The notes under the pieces were generated by a model that saw only the letters and a list, made by a program, of their open reading frames with translations, was not told where the DNA came from and ran no database searches. From JBGSKV01 sp041740975 (GTDB taxonomy: Bacteria; Bdellovibrionota_B; Oligoflexia; Oligoflexales; JALZUQ01), in the NCBI GenBank assembly GCA_041740975.1, contig JBGSKV010000024.1, forward strand, positions 1 to 52,567: DNA of 52,567 bases, in the 5' to 3' direction. Position 1 is the first letter of the stretch. Each line of letters begins with the position of its first letter. The position numbers were made by a program, and so were the translations under genes. This document shows, one piece after another, positions 23,974 through 33,451 of the stretch.

Positions 23974-25929
23974 TTAAGCCTCATGTAAATCTTCCGCAAT
24001 CTTTTCAAATTGCACCAAGACTTCAGGATTGGCGACTGCGGCTTTGTTATCGACGGAATTGCCCTCGATAATATTTTTTACCGCAATTTCCATCTTTTTA
24101 CCACTGCGCGTGTAAGGAATGCCAGTGACGGCCTTAATGATGTGGGGAACATGTCGGGGCGATAACTGCTTACGGATAGCCGCTTTGATTTTCTCAGCAA
24201 AGGCCTCATTAAAGTCGGAAGGATTCCCAAGCTGAACAAACAAGATGATTCTTAAATCATCACCAAAGCTTTGTGAAACGGTCAGCGCATCGGCGATGCC
24301 GTCCATGCCTTCGACGACCCCGTAGATTTCGGCAGTGCCGATGCGAACACCCCCGGGATTTAGCGTCGCATCTGAGCGACCCAAAATAACATATCCACCC
24401 TCTTTGCTTTCGCAAAGAAAATCGCCATGACACCAAACATCCGGAAATTTTTCGAAGTAGCTCGCGCGGTAACGTATCTTATTTGGGTCCTGCCAAAAGG
24501 CTACAGGCATGCTGATAAATGGTCGTGTGCAGACGAGTTCGCCTTTTTGACCGATGACGCGATGGCCGGATTTATCCCAAGCTTCTACGGCCATTCCGAG
24601 TCCTGGACCTTGGATCTCGCCGGCTCTGACCGGTGACAAAATATTTCCCAGAACAAAACAGGCTACGATATCCGTACCGCCCGATATCGAAGCCAAATGC
24701 AGATCTGCCTTGATGTTCTTATAAACCCACTCAAACTGGGATGCTGCGAGAGGCGAACCTGTCGAAAGGATAGTTTTGAGTTTTGCTAGCTTGAATAGAT
24801 TGGCGGGAACAACTTGGTTCTTTTCACAGTACTGCAGAAAACGCGGACTCGTACCCAATATGGCGACGCCCTCACTGTCCACTAACTTCCACAACGATTC
24901 CGCGGCAGGAAAATTGGGCGATCCATCGTACAACACAATGCTGGCCTGCGACGCGAGTGCCGATACCAACCAGTTCCACATCATCCAACCACAAGTCGTA
25001 TAATATAGGATCTTTTCGCCCGGCTTCAGATCACAATGCAAAACATGTTCTTTGCGATGTTGCAACAAACTGCGACCATGCGCATGGACAATGCATTTGG
25101 GTTTGCCGGTTGTACCCGACGAAAAAAGTATATAAAGGGGATGATCAAATGCGACGGGAGTGAACATTATACTCTTATCGGCAACTTCTGGTCGCAGCTG
25201 ACGGATGTCTTCCCAACGATAATGATCATTTCCTTCTGCGGCAATCGCAACGGCAGCCTTAACGGAACTGAGTTTGGCTAAGCATGACTTGATCTTTTCC
25301 GTGCATGAAAAAACCTTGCCACCATAACGATAATTCGCCGAGTAAAACAAAACTTTCGGTTCGATCTGCTGCATACGATCAAGTATGGCTTGTTCGCCAA
25401 AATCCGGTGAGCAGGATGCCCATATGGCTCCCAAGCTGGACGTTGCCAAGAAGGCGATCAGTGCTTCGTCGCCATTGGTGGTGACGCCAACAACGCGGTC
25501 GCCTTTTCCTATACCCTGAACTTTCAAAAAATACTGAACGGCTTGCACCTGCCGAGCGAGTTCCTTCCCACTCAAGCGGGCCCGCAATCCTGTTTCGTCA
25601 AAACTGCAAACGGCTTCTTCAAGATCTGCGGTACCAATGAGTACATTCTCGGCGTAGTTGAGCTCAGCGTCAGGAAACCAAGTTCCGTCGGTCATATGTG
25701 AGCCGCTGGACAGATAGGTTTTTTCGGTTGGAGGTGTCGTCCAATGAATTTTCAAAAAACTAGCGCACTGTTGCCAAAATGTTTGCCAGTTTTCCACACT
25801 CCACTTATGCAGATCGCTAAATTCCGCAAAGTTTTGCCCAGAGAGAATTTCGGCTTTTTTAAGAAACGCACCCAAGGCGCTATTCTCTTTGCGTTCGGCG
25901 GAAGCTTGCCAAAGAATGGGACTGGTCAT
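23974..25929 (-). CDS. Acetoacetyl-CoA synthetase
   Basis: 651 residues, the usual length of acetoacetate-CoA ligase (AacS), an acetyl-CoA-synthetase relative of the ANL family. It activates acetoacetate with ATP and CoA, for ketone-body or polyhydroxybutyrate use. The AMP-binding loop YILFSSGTTGKPKCIVHAHG, SISGGTDIVACFV, WCHGDF and the catalytic-lysine motif TRSGKKMEIAVK are all present. The N-terminus has the ELNYAENVL segment of this subfamily. The start ATG is separated by under 100 bp from the divergent cmoA gene. The other ANL substrates cannot be fully ruled out, but length and N-terminus favour AacS. Confidence 0.9.
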   Translation of the reverse strand: MTSPILWQASAERKENSALGAFLKKAEILSGQNFAEFSDLHKWSVENWQTFWQQCASFLKIHWTTPPTEKTYLSSGSHMTDGTWFPDAELNYAENVLIGTADLEEAVCSFDETGLRARLSGKELARQVQAVQYFLKVQGIGKGDRVVGVTTNGDEALIAFLATSSLGAIWASCSPDFGEQAILDRMQQIEPKVLFYSANYRYGGKVFSCTEKIKSCLAKLSSVKAAVAIAAEGNDHYRWEDIRQLRPEVADKSIMFTPVAFDHPLYILFSSGTTGKPKCIVHAHGRSLLQHRKEHVLHCDLKPGEKILYYTTCGWMMWNWLVSALASQASIVLYDGSPNFPAAESLWKLVDSEGVAILGTSPRFLQYCEKNQVVPANLFKLAKLKTILSTGSPLAASQFEWVYKNIKADLHLASISGGTDIVACFVLGNILSPVRAGEIQGPGLGMAVEAWDKSGHRVIGQKGELVCTRPFISMPVAFWQDPNKIRYRASYFEKFPDVWCHGDFLCESKEGGYVILGRSDATLNPGGVRIGTAEIYGVVEGMDGIADALTVSQSFGDDLRIILFVQLGNPSDFNEAFAEKIKAAIRKQLSPRHVPHIIKAVTGIPYTRSGKKMEIAVKNIIEGNSVDNKAAVANPEVLVQFEKIAEDLHEA

Positions 25930-25964
25930 GTCATCTCACTAATTTCACTAATCATTTTGAATAT

Positions 25965-25993
25965 TTGAAAATGCCGGCCGAATTGGTTAAAAC
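25965..25993 (+). promoter_or_regulatory. Candidate promoter for cmoA
   Basis: TTGAAA (25965-25970) and TAAAAC (25988-25993) are spaced by 17 bp, a fair sigma-70 match, 28 bp before ATG 26022. If used, it excludes the earlier possible cmoA starts. Confidence 0.35.
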
Positions 25994-26021
25994 CGCATCT
26001 TCTTTAAACCTAGAGAAGGTT

Positions 26022-26798
26022 ATGCAAATTAGCGAAAACTTGCAATCACCCGAACGCCAGGAGCTCAACCTCTCCGGGGGCAGTGATGACTTATTTGATA
26101 GCGCGCTGGCTCCGAAACCATTTTGCTTCAACGAACAAGTTGCTGCCGTTTTTGACGACATGATTTCGCGATCGGTTCCCCTATATAAAGACGCCATCAA
26201 AGCTCTCGGCATATGGACGCAGTCCTACTACCGACCCTCCACCAAAATTTTTGACCTGGGCTGTTCGACTGGCACGACGATGGAATATTTGGCGAGACAA
26301 CTTCGCCAGTCGGCATCATTTGTGGGGATCGACAACTCCGCTCCTATGCTTGAACGCGCTCGACTCAAACTTGAACCTTATCAAGAACATGATTTTGATT
26401 TTTTCTGCTCGGATTTAAGCGACACGAAAATCCTCAATGCATCCGTCGTCGTCATGAATTATACCATGCAGTTTTTGCCACTTAATGATCGCGCGAAAAT
26501 GCTCACCAAAATTCATGCTGGATTGAACCCGGGAGGGTTGTTTTTTATGAGTGAAAAAATTCGCTCAGAACACACTCCTATTGAACAGATATCGACGGCC
26601 ATCTACGAACAATTTAAGCAAGATAATGGCTACTCACGAACCGCCATTGAAAGAAAAAAAGAGGCGCTTGATAAAGTCCTCGTGCCCTGCTCTCTAAAAG
26701 AAAAAATCGCCATGATTGAGCAGGCGGGTTTCGAGAAAGTGCAGACGATATTGCAATGGCACAACTTTGTTAGCATTGTCGCGATTAAGGCGAACTAA
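26022..26798 (+). CDS. cmoA: Carboxy-S-adenosyl-methionine synthase
   Basis: From ATG 26022 the protein has 258 residues (Escherichia coli CmoA has 247). It converts SAM and prephenate to carboxy-SAM, the donor used by CmoB for the wobble uridine of certain tRNAs. Family features: FCFNEQVAAVFDDMISRSVPLY, IFDLGCSTGTTMEYL (SAM loop), VGIDNSAPML, and VVMNYTMQFLP. Earlier ATG 25971 is possible and would add 17 residues; the ribosome site AGAAGG at 26014-26019 is rather close to 26022. cmoB begins 3 bp after the stop, and the RNA methyltransferase gene overlaps cmoB, so the three form an RNA-modification operon. Confidence 0.92.
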   Translation: MQISENLQSPERQELNLSGGSDDLFDSALAPKPFCFNEQVAAVFDDMISRSVPLYKDAIKALGIWTQSYYRPSTKIFDLGCSTGTTMEYLARQLRQSASFVGIDNSAPMLERARLKLEPYQEHDFDFFCSDLSDTKILNASVVVMNYTMQFLPLNDRAKMLTKIHAGLNPGGLFFMSEKIRSEHTPIEQISTAIYEQFKQDNGYSRTAIERKKEALDKVLVPCSLKEKIAMIEQAGFEKVQTILQWHNFVSIVAIKAN

Positions 26799-26801
26799 AA
26801 A

Positions 26802-27662
26802 ATGAACGATCAAGTCGACGTCAACATAACGCTACCAACGCACTTAACACCGCACTTCAACTTTGAGCGGCCCGTCGTCGAAATTGGCCGACCTGAGGAT
26901 CTTACGACCGAGCAGCATGCTCGCCTTTTGGAAGTACTCGAATCCTTCCGACCTTGGAAAAAAGGTCCCTTCAATATTTTTGGCAATGCTATCGACAGTG
27001 AATGGCGCTGTGATATGAAATGGGAACGCCTCGCCGCCAATCTTCCTCGACTGAAGGGCGCTCGTATAGCCGATATTGGCTGCAACAACGCATATTATAT
27101 GTTTCGCATGGCCGCCTACGAACCCGCCGAAGTGGTGGGGATCGAGCCTGTCCTTCGTCACGCGCAGTACTTCGAAATGCTGCAGACCTATCTGAAACAG
27201 CCCAACCTCAGAATGGATGTTTCCGGCGTAGAAACGATAGACGAAAAGTTTCCAAAGTATTTTGACGTGGTTTTTTGCCTGGGCATTCTTTATCACTACA
27301 CCGATCCGATTGGCGTTCTTAGAAAAATTTTCAAAAGCATGCAAACTGCTGGGACACTTATTGTCGATTGCATGGGAATTCCTGGAGATGAACCCGTCGC
27401 CTTGGTCCCGAAGAAAAGATACACCGGTTGTGGCGGCATGTGGTCTTTGCCTACTCAAAGTTGTTTAGAAAACTGGATCAGTCGTGCTGGCTTTCGCAAT
27501 ATCGAAACATTTTATGCCGGTAAACTCACAACCGACGAACAACGCCCCACTCCTTGGGCGGACAACGCTAGCCTTATAAACGGTCTCGACCCAAATGACC
27601 TTTCGAAAACCATAGAGGGTTATCCGGCACCGATGCGTTTTTATGTGCGAGCACAGCGCTAA
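26802..27662 (+). CDS. cmoB: tRNA U34 carboxymethyltransferase
   Basis: 286 residues, about 37 shorter than the Escherichia coli enzyme, with the difference at the N-terminus. It moves the carboxymethyl group from carboxy-SAM to 5-hydroxyuridine 34, making cmo5U. Seen: WRCDMKWERL, the SAM loop IADIGCNNAYYMFRMAAYEP, VVGIEPVLRHAQYFEM, FDVVFCLGILYHYTDPI and a late EGYPAPMRFY. The usual GCGNG of the SAM loop is GCNNA here. It follows cmoA by 3 bp and its stop shares a base with the next start (TAATG), so all three are translationally linked. Confidence 0.93.
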   Translation: MNDQVDVNITLPTHLTPHFNFERPVVEIGRPEDLTTEQHARLLEVLESFRPWKKGPFNIFGNAIDSEWRCDMKWERLAANLPRLKGARIADIGCNNAYYMFRMAAYEPAEVVGIEPVLRHAQYFEMLQTYLKQPNLRMDVSGVETIDEKFPKYFDVVFCLGILYHYTDPIGVLRKIFKSMQTAGTLIVDCMGIPGDEPVALVPKKRYTGCGGMWSLPTQSCLENWISRAGFRNIETFYAGKLTTDEQRPTPWADNASLINGLDPNDLSKTIEGYPAPMRFYVRAQR

Positions 27663-28816
27663 TGACTGATCAAACCAATTGGACCGGCAAAGAATTTGAA
27701 GGCAAAGTCTTCGACCTCTCCGTGCAAGGTCTTGGCATTATTCGCGACGAAGCCAGTCGCTGTGTTTTTTTTGTTGCCGGGGCTTGGCCCGGTGAAGATA
27801 TTCGCTTTCGAGTAACGTCCATGACGCCTCGCTACGGCATGGGGGAACTTCTCGAAATCAAAACCCACTCTCCTGATCGGCGCACGTCCCCGTGCCCCTA
27901 TCATGGGATTGCAATTGGCCAATGTGGGGGTTGTCCTTGGATGGGGATTCAGTATGCGGCGCAGCTGGAAGCTAAGCAAAAAATCGTCGAATCGCAGTTC
28001 GAACGCTTTAAAATTTCTTGTGACGTAAAGCAAATTATCGGCGCGCCTGAGGAGTTTGGTTACCGCAATCGCGCGCAACTCAAAACCGATGGGACGCAGT
28101 TGGGTTTTGTGTCGCAACAGTCTCGCCAGATTGTTGATGTGGAAACCTGCCTAACACTCACCTCGCAGGTGCAAAAGCAACTCGAGGACCTTCGCCAGCG
28201 CTTGCCGAATAACTCGTGGCGGCCGAGTGGCACGCATGATTGGAACTTCATGGACATTGACGGTGAAACGCAGCAGGAACCGACTCTCAATCGCCGCCAG
28301 GCTTTTCGTCAAGCCAACGATGCGCAAAATACTTTTATGCAGAACTGGCTGCTCAAACAACTTCAGAAGCAAGACAAGAACACCCCTATCCTTGAACTTT
28401 TCGCAGGCTCAGGAAACTTCACGGATGTCTTACGCAAAGATGGATTTAGTCATATTACGGCCGTCGAGGCGGCCAAAGAAGCAACGGCCGAGCTAGAGCA
28501 ACTCAGTCCTGCTATCAAGACTTTGACTATGGATATTTTTAAAAATGCGAATTGGTCGCGGATTTATAAAACCAGCGCGAAAGCCGAAATACTTCTATTG
28601 GATCCCCCACGTGAAGGTTTTCCGGGATTTGCAGAGTTTGCCGCACCTCTTAAGAAACTTAAAAAAATCATTTATGTTTCTTGTGACGTGCAGAGTTTTA
28701 TTCAAAACATCAAGCCCCTTGTCGGCAACGGCTGGGTCATCTCAGAACTTCAGCCCATCGATATGTTCCCTCAGACCCCACATATCGAAATTCTAGCGTC
28801 TTTAAGGAAAGTCTGA
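27662..28816 (+). CDS. RNA 5-methyluridine methyltransferase of the TrmA/RlmC/RlmD family
   Basis: 384 residues. A TRAM-like RNA-binding segment covers about 1-68. An iron-sulfur cluster is suggested by C78, C88 and C91 (CPYHGIAIGQCGGCPWMGIQY) with a fourth Cys near 160. The SAM domain has ILELFAGSGNFTDVL. Catalytic motifs LLLDPPREGF and YVSCDVQSF (nucleophilic Cys) follow. The cluster-bearing form points to RlmC or RlmD type 23S rRNA methylation rather than cluster-free TrmA; the exact uridine cannot be told. It overlaps the cmoB stop by one base. Confidence 0.88.
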   Translation: MTDQTNWTGKEFEGKVFDLSVQGLGIIRDEASRCVFFVAGAWPGEDIRFRVTSMTPRYGMGELLEIKTHSPDRRTSPCPYHGIAIGQCGGCPWMGIQYAAQLEAKQKIVESQFERFKISCDVKQIIGAPEEFGYRNRAQLKTDGTQLGFVSQQSRQIVDVETCLTLTSQVQKQLEDLRQRLPNNSWRPSGTHDWNFMDIDGETQQEPTLNRRQAFRQANDAQNTFMQNWLLKQLQKQDKNTPILELFAGSGNFTDVLRKDGFSHITAVEAAKEATAELEQLSPAIKTLTMDIFKNANWSRIYKTSAKAEILLLDPPREGFPGFAEFAAPLKKLKKIIYVSCDVQSFIQNIKPLVGNGWVISELQPIDMFPQTPHIEILASLRKV

Positions 28817-29044
28817 CTTTTTCTTTTAAGAATGATCTCCATTTATCAAGCTTTTCATTCTTAGCTTCCCCTTCCCGCAGCTTTCATTTCTATTGTGGAT
28901 AATCGCCCTAAATCACCCCATTCAAGAGCGAAAAAGTCGAGTTAAACCACTGTTCTTATGGCAAAATTAAACTTTCCTCACATTCCATCTCGAAAGGCTC
29001 GATTCCTATTATGTCAATGTTTTAGCAACCTTTTGAAAGCATCC

Positions 29045-31702
29045 ATGAAGCTCTCCATCCTCATATTCGTAACTGCCTCAGCATGCAGTGGTTTAAGCGA
29101 CCGTGAAAGCAGTCGTACGGACGATGCTGCTACTGACATTGTCCAAATGCCATCTCAAGTCACTGGTGCACATTTAACTTTCGAAAATGCAAAGCTACGT
29201 TGTGATCATACGGAACTAGGCAAACGAGAATATCAAGTCCAGTGTGATGTCGTAGCTAGGTCCGCAAGCGGTAAAGAGTTTATACCAACTTCCGTTGATT
29301 CAAATCTAAAGTTTTCTAGATTGAGCTATCAATCAAGCGAAGGTAAAGTCACGCTATCTTGCGAAAACACAGCATCAAAAACATCATATTCTTGTGATGC
29401 AAAATTAGAGAGCTTGACTGCTACCATTGAATTCTCAGTAGAAATCTCACACGCTACCAACAGAGTAAGCAAGAAAGATTCTGACGTTGTCAAATTGCCT
29501 TTCCAGATATCTTTTTTGACGGGAGTAGTTGCCTCCCTCCCCTATGAATATCGACCAACTCATAAAGACCCGACTTCCATTGTCGGAGACATACAGAAGG
29601 GTTTTCAACTTCAAAAGGTTGACCCAAAAAAACTTGCCCTTAGAAATCCACAAATCATTCAATGCGAATATGAAAACAATGACCAACGTATTTTTCTTTC
29701 TGATAGTGGTTTTATCTATCAGTATGTGGGCGATGATGTCGTCTTATTTGCAGGGAATTTACTAGCTCTTAACTCGGCGATTGAATCATCGACAAGCCGA
29801 TTGAAAGTACATCTTGATACCGACGCAGTGCTAGCATGCAGCAAGCACGGCTTGCTTGCTCTAGAGCGTAACAAGCAACGCATTTTGGAATTGCGCTTAG
29901 ACGAAAAAGTCGAGCTGGTTTGGGAAAAATCACCAATGAAAGGGGCGATTGCTCAATTCGTATTTCCAGAATGGATTGCCGAAATAGTTACTAACAGACA
30001 AGGTGTCCTTTATTTCCGATCTTCAGCGCAGACAGTTCAATATATATGGAAATTTGAGAAGGGAGTTTTAGATCTCATTGCAGGAAGAAGCTCAAAAGCT
30101 AAAGTTGATTTCACACGCCTCGGACCAGAGTTCGCACCGATTGATCTAGAAATTGATGCGAATGAGAAGTTATTGGCCTTGGTGAAACTTGACGTCGGGC
30201 ATCACGCCGTCTTTGCATTGGAGTCCGAGGATAGCTTACTTGCAGGTGCGCCTGGTCAGATCAACGGTTGTCTCGGCAATGTAGCGGGGATGAGCGCGAA
30301 GGAGGTCAAGTTTTGTCGTCCTGATGGGCTCACGGCAACAGTTAATGGCGATTTCTTAGTAAATGACAATGGAAAGACACTGCAATTCTCTAAGAAAAAC
30401 TCTGCGGGGAATTTGACTTTATCGTATTATTCACATGCCTTAGGAAACAGTGACTTTACTTGGTCGAGAAGCAGTGATGTATATTTTGTGACTCACAGTC
30501 CATCTCGTGACCAATGGTTGCGTCGTATTATTAAGCGTACATTTGGCTTGTCGTCTGCGGATATACATATTGCAGGAACATCAGCCCTAAACCTTCCCAC
30601 TGTCTTTGAGGTCGACGCAACTAAACAATTTCTACCAAGTATAAGTGGATTACACATCGACTACGAAACCAAAGAGCCGCTATTTATTGAGAATTCTATC
30701 TCCACGAATGGGCGTGTTTTCAAATTGAAAAGCGGTCAAAATGAATTGGTTTCCGTTTTGAACTTACCTTTATGGGAAGACTTAAGCAGCAAGCAAACCT
30801 CGATTATCCAAGCACCCAATTTTGATTTATATTCGCTAATTCCTTATGATTGTATTCCGCGCCTACTGCTATCGGAAGGGAAGTCGTATCACAATTCTGT
30901 GATGTGTAGGCCAATGAGTGCTGAGGAAGATGATGTTGTAAACATTGAGCTGAGTATTGTTGGGGATCTCATGCCATTCCAGCTCATTTCTGCCGACTTC
31001 CGCAGTAACGGGAATTTAATAGTCTCAGATGCGCAAAATGAGGCGATTTGGGAAGTAGACCCCCAAGGCCGCCTGATTGAAAATCTGACCGCCGTCAATT
31101 CTGTAAGTTTTGCAAAAAAGAGATACAAAGGTGAGATTTCACAGACCCAAGCCATTGGCTATGTGAAAAATTTAAGGGTCAGAAATTCTGACGTTTTTTT
31201 CTACGATAGCTTTAATCAAGCCATTTCCAAGATTAACAATGGGCGCATTTATCATGTCATGGGCTTAGGCGACGAGCCTTTAGTCGAGGGAACACGCGCT
31301 TCTCGAGTTGTGTTTCCGGAAAATTTGGACATTTCTAGCTTCGATTTATCATCAAACGGTGATTTGTATTTTGTTTCTGCTGGGAAAGTATGGCTTTTCC
31401 GCTATAGCTTAGAGAACGACCCCAAAGCCGAGTTGTTCCTGGGTAATGAATCATCTGGTGGTTGCGCAACAAGTAGCATACATGGATCAGCCTCACGCTC
31501 TGAAATAGATCAGTTTTTTAGAACAGGTTTGACCAAAGTATGCGGGGGATTTGCAAATCAAGTTGTGGTTTCCGATAATTGTTCTACAAAAAATCCTACC
31601 GAGGAAGGCAAGCTTTCGGTTTATATTTCTCAAAAGTTTGGCGGCTCTGGATCTAACTTATTACTCGCCGAAAGGCCTTGTCCCACTCTCATCACCGAGT
31701 AG
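29045..31702 (+). CDS. Large lipoprotein, possibly beta-propeller
   Basis: From ATG 29045 it has 885 residues with a short signal and lipobox (MKLSILIFVTASAC). The upstream in-frame ATG (28958) would place 29 basic residues before the signal and is less likely. The N-terminal ~170 residues are beta-rich and cysteine-containing. From about residue 200 on there are repeated blade-like units such as FLSDSGFIYQYVGDDVVLFAG, LTATVNGDFLVNDNGKTLQF and LISADFRSNGNLIVSDAQN, resembling NHL or related propellers. No catalytic motif is evident. The base composition fits the neighbours. Fold assignment is tentative. Confidence 0.72.
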   Translation: MKLSILIFVTASACSGLSDRESSRTDDAATDIVQMPSQVTGAHLTFENAKLRCDHTELGKREYQVQCDVVARSASGKEFIPTSVDSNLKFSRLSYQSSEGKVTLSCENTASKTSYSCDAKLESLTATIEFSVEISHATNRVSKKDSDVVKLPFQISFLTGVVASLPYEYRPTHKDPTSIVGDIQKGFQLQKVDPKKLALRNPQIIQCEYENNDQRIFLSDSGFIYQYVGDDVVLFAGNLLALNSAIESSTSRLKVHLDTDAVLACSKHGLLALERNKQRILELRLDEKVELVWEKSPMKGAIAQFVFPEWIAEIVTNRQGVLYFRSSAQTVQYIWKFEKGVLDLIAGRSSKAKVDFTRLGPEFAPIDLEIDANEKLLALVKLDVGHHAVFALESEDSLLAGAPGQINGCLGNVAGMSAKEVKFCRPDGLTATVNGDFLVNDNGKTLQFSKKNSAGNLTLSYYSHALGNSDFTWSRSSDVYFVTHSPSRDQWLRRIIKRTFGLSSADIHIAGTSALNLPTVFEVDATKQFLPSISGLHIDYETKEPLFIENSISTNGRVFKLKSGQNELVSVLNLPLWEDLSSKQTSIIQAPNFDLYSLIPYDCIPRLLLSEGKSYHNSVMCRPMSAEEDDVVNIELSIVGDLMPFQLISADFRSNGNLIVSDAQNEAIWEVDPQGRLIENLTAVNSVSFAKKRYKGEISQTQAIGYVKNLRVRNSDVFFYDSFNQAISKINNGRIYHVMGLGDEPLVEGTRASRVVFPENLDISSFDLSSNGDLYFVSAGKVWLFRYSLENDPKAELFLGNESSGGCATSSIHGSASRSEIDQFFRTGLTKVCGGFANQVVVSDNCSTKNPTEEGKLSVYISQKFGGSGSNLLLAERPCPTLITE

Positions 31703-31726
31703 GTGTGTTAGAAAGTGAGTCTTGCT

Positions 31727-32362
31727 CTAGAGCCCCAATGCACCTCTAAGTCCATCGATGATGAACTGAACACCGACTGCACATAGAATAATGCCCATGA
31801 TCCGAGTCATGAGATTAAGACCAGTACGCCCAAGGTACTTCACAACATAGGGTGAGAACTTTAATATGACATGGGTCACGCCGAGCGCGACAATAATAGA
31901 TAAAGCTAATGATACGACACGAACTGTGCTCGGAGCGCGGCTGGCATAAAGAACAACTGTTGAAATAGCCCCTGGTCCCGCGAGTAGTGGGGTTGCCAAA
32001 GGGAAGATCGAAATATCATCTCTCTCAAGGCTCTCTTCTTCTTCTTCGGGTTTAACGCGCGTTCTGTCCCCGCCCAACTGCTCCATGCCTAGCTTCAAAA
32101 GCAAAATCCCCCCCGCAATTCGAAAGGCCGGAATCGTAATACCGAATACTTGAAATACGGCCATTCCCGTCAAAGCGAAGAGCATCAAGATACCCAGGGC
32201 CACGAGCGAAGCCTTGAAGCGAACATGAGACCGCTCGGCATGCGACATTTTTTCGGTGAGTGTGAGGTAGACGGGTATGACCGCAAAAGGATCGACCATA
32301 ACGAACAAAGAAATCGTCGTTGCGACGATATAGGTCATTTCATTAAGGGCTAAATCTAACAT
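31727..32362 (-). CDS. MarC-family integral membrane protein
   Basis: 211 residues with six hydrophobic segments, the MarC/YchE/YhgN plan. Family segments: FVMVDPFAVIPVYLTLTEKM near the N-terminus, FRIAGGILLLKLGMEQLGG, and FPLATPLLAGPGAISTVVLYA. The basic and acidic loop (DRTRVKPEEEEESLERDD, about 97-114) lies between the halves. The physiological role of the family is not settled; it does not mediate multiple drug resistance as first named. No clear ribosome site precedes ATG 32362. It converges on the large lipoprotein gene with a 24-bp gap. Confidence 0.88.
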   Translation of the reverse strand: MLDLALNEMTYIVATTISLFVMVDPFAVIPVYLTLTEKMSHAERSHVRFKASLVALGILMLFALTGMAVFQVFGITIPAFRIAGGILLLKLGMEQLGGDRTRVKPEEEEESLERDDISIFPLATPLLAGPGAISTVVLYASRAPSTVRVVSLALSIIVALGVTHVILKFSPYVVKYLGRTGLNLMTRIMGIILCAVGVQFIIDGLRGALGL

Positions 32363-32463
32363 TTACTAATTATAGGGGGTCGTGAGACTTAATTCAAAGG
32401 ATATGTTGGAGGAGGAGATTCTTCGCATCAAGTGCGAAGCACGCCGATCGCTCTGAATTGCGG

Positions 32464-32519
32464 ACAAAAAAAGAACCGCGTTATCAGGTCCTGGCTCCAA
32501 GTCCCCGTAACGCGGTTCT
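32464..32519 (-). terminator. Rho-independent terminator for the H1-like gene
   Basis: GAACCGCGTTA (32473-32483) pairs perfectly with TAACGCGGTTC (32508-32518). On the minus strand it is followed by a run of seven T. It lies about 40 bp behind the lysine-rich gene ending at 32560. Confidence 0.88.
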
Positions 32520-32559
32520 AAAATCTGTATACAGAAGTCAGATTAAGCTCTCGAGTAGC

Positions 32560-32754
32560 TTATTTCTTCTTGCGGCGCTTAGTAGCTTTCTTCGCAGTTG
32601 ACTTCTTAGCCTTGCTAGCGGCTTTTTTCTTGCGTTTTTTCGCTTTTTTCTTTGCTGGGGCAGCTACTGCGCCTGCAGCTTTTTTAGATTTACGTTTCTT
32701 GCGTTTCTTAGTTGCTTTTTTAGCTGTTGAAGCTTTTTTCTTTTTCTTAGCCAC
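32560..32754 (-). CDS. Lysine-rich histone H1-like DNA-binding protein
   Basis: 64 residues made almost wholly of Lys, Ala, Arg, Ser and Thr in KKA/KKR blocks, like the H1-tail proteins of Chlamydia (Hc) and other bacteria that compact DNA. The GTG start has a perfect AGGAGGT 8 nt upstream, and a strong terminator follows, both signs of high expression. Low sequence complexity means homology cannot be judged. A nucleoid or RNA-binding role is inferred from composition. A PAKKKAKKRKKK segment divides two similar halves. Confidence 0.78.
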   Translation of the reverse strand: MAKKKKKASTAKKATKKRKKRKSKKAAGAVAAPAKKKAKKRKKKAASKAKKSTAKKATKRRKKK

Positions 32755-33451
32755 GGTCTATACCTCCTAGAGAGTCGTTAACTTTATGACAAGGTCTTCG
32801 CTTACCAGAATGTCTGGAGCCTTTTATCGATACACCAAATAAATCAGTGATATCAATAAGCTACTAGCCTTGCCGTTATCCCAACCACAAGTTTCATGCG
32901 ACGCATGAACCCTGTAATGGACACTGTTTGGGTGGGAGGTGTCGGGAAATTTTCTCGACTCTATATACCTTTGTATACGCTCAACCACCAATTCCGACCT
33001 AACTAAGTTAAGTTCGGTAGAAACTCCTGAAACTTTAATTCAAACTCTAAGATGGACCTTCGAATTTCAACTATTTTCAAGAAGCTAGGATTTTTCATGG
33101 TTCGTTTTCAACCGCGTTAGCATTTCGCTTATTACGTTTACCACGTATTACAAACTTACTAACCTATGTTTCTTATCTTTATTAATACCAATTTAGTTTT
33201 AAGATTTCAAATTTTTATTCACCTTCATAAAGATTTTTTTCATTTTTTAGTTCGTCCATGATGTTGACAACCGGTTTTTTTGGACACGATCGAATGATAA
33301 TAGATGCAAATTGTTGTTAAGAAAAATTCCATATTGCTAAGCAAACAACCTGTGTAGCAAGGGTTTTACGCTTACTGTTAAATTCCACTTCCAAATGTGT
33401 TAAAACTTTTGGATAGAATTTTTTGTTTGAAATTTTTTGAAAGTCAAGAAG
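32755..33451. other. Long AT-rich intergenic region
   Basis: About 700 bp between two divergent genes with no credible coding frame. I see TTCATGCGACGCATGAA (a short perfect inverted repeat near 32893), a near-palindrome CCGACCTAACT/AAGTTAAGTTCGG (32997-33020), and long A/T runs from 33160 to 33440. No tRNA, RNase P, SRP, 6S or tmRNA hallmark was found. It should contain the promoters of the H1-like gene and the TSUP gene. Confidence 0.5.

Noticed and set aside
26844..27458. 204-codon frame antisense to cmoB
   Set aside because: cmoB is strongly supported by motifs; the antisense frame has no recognisable domain and is a codon-usage shadow.
32755..33451. Possible housekeeping RNA gene (RNase P, SRP, 6S, tmRNA) in the long gap
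   Set aside because: None of the conserved core sequences of these RNAs could be found on either strand.
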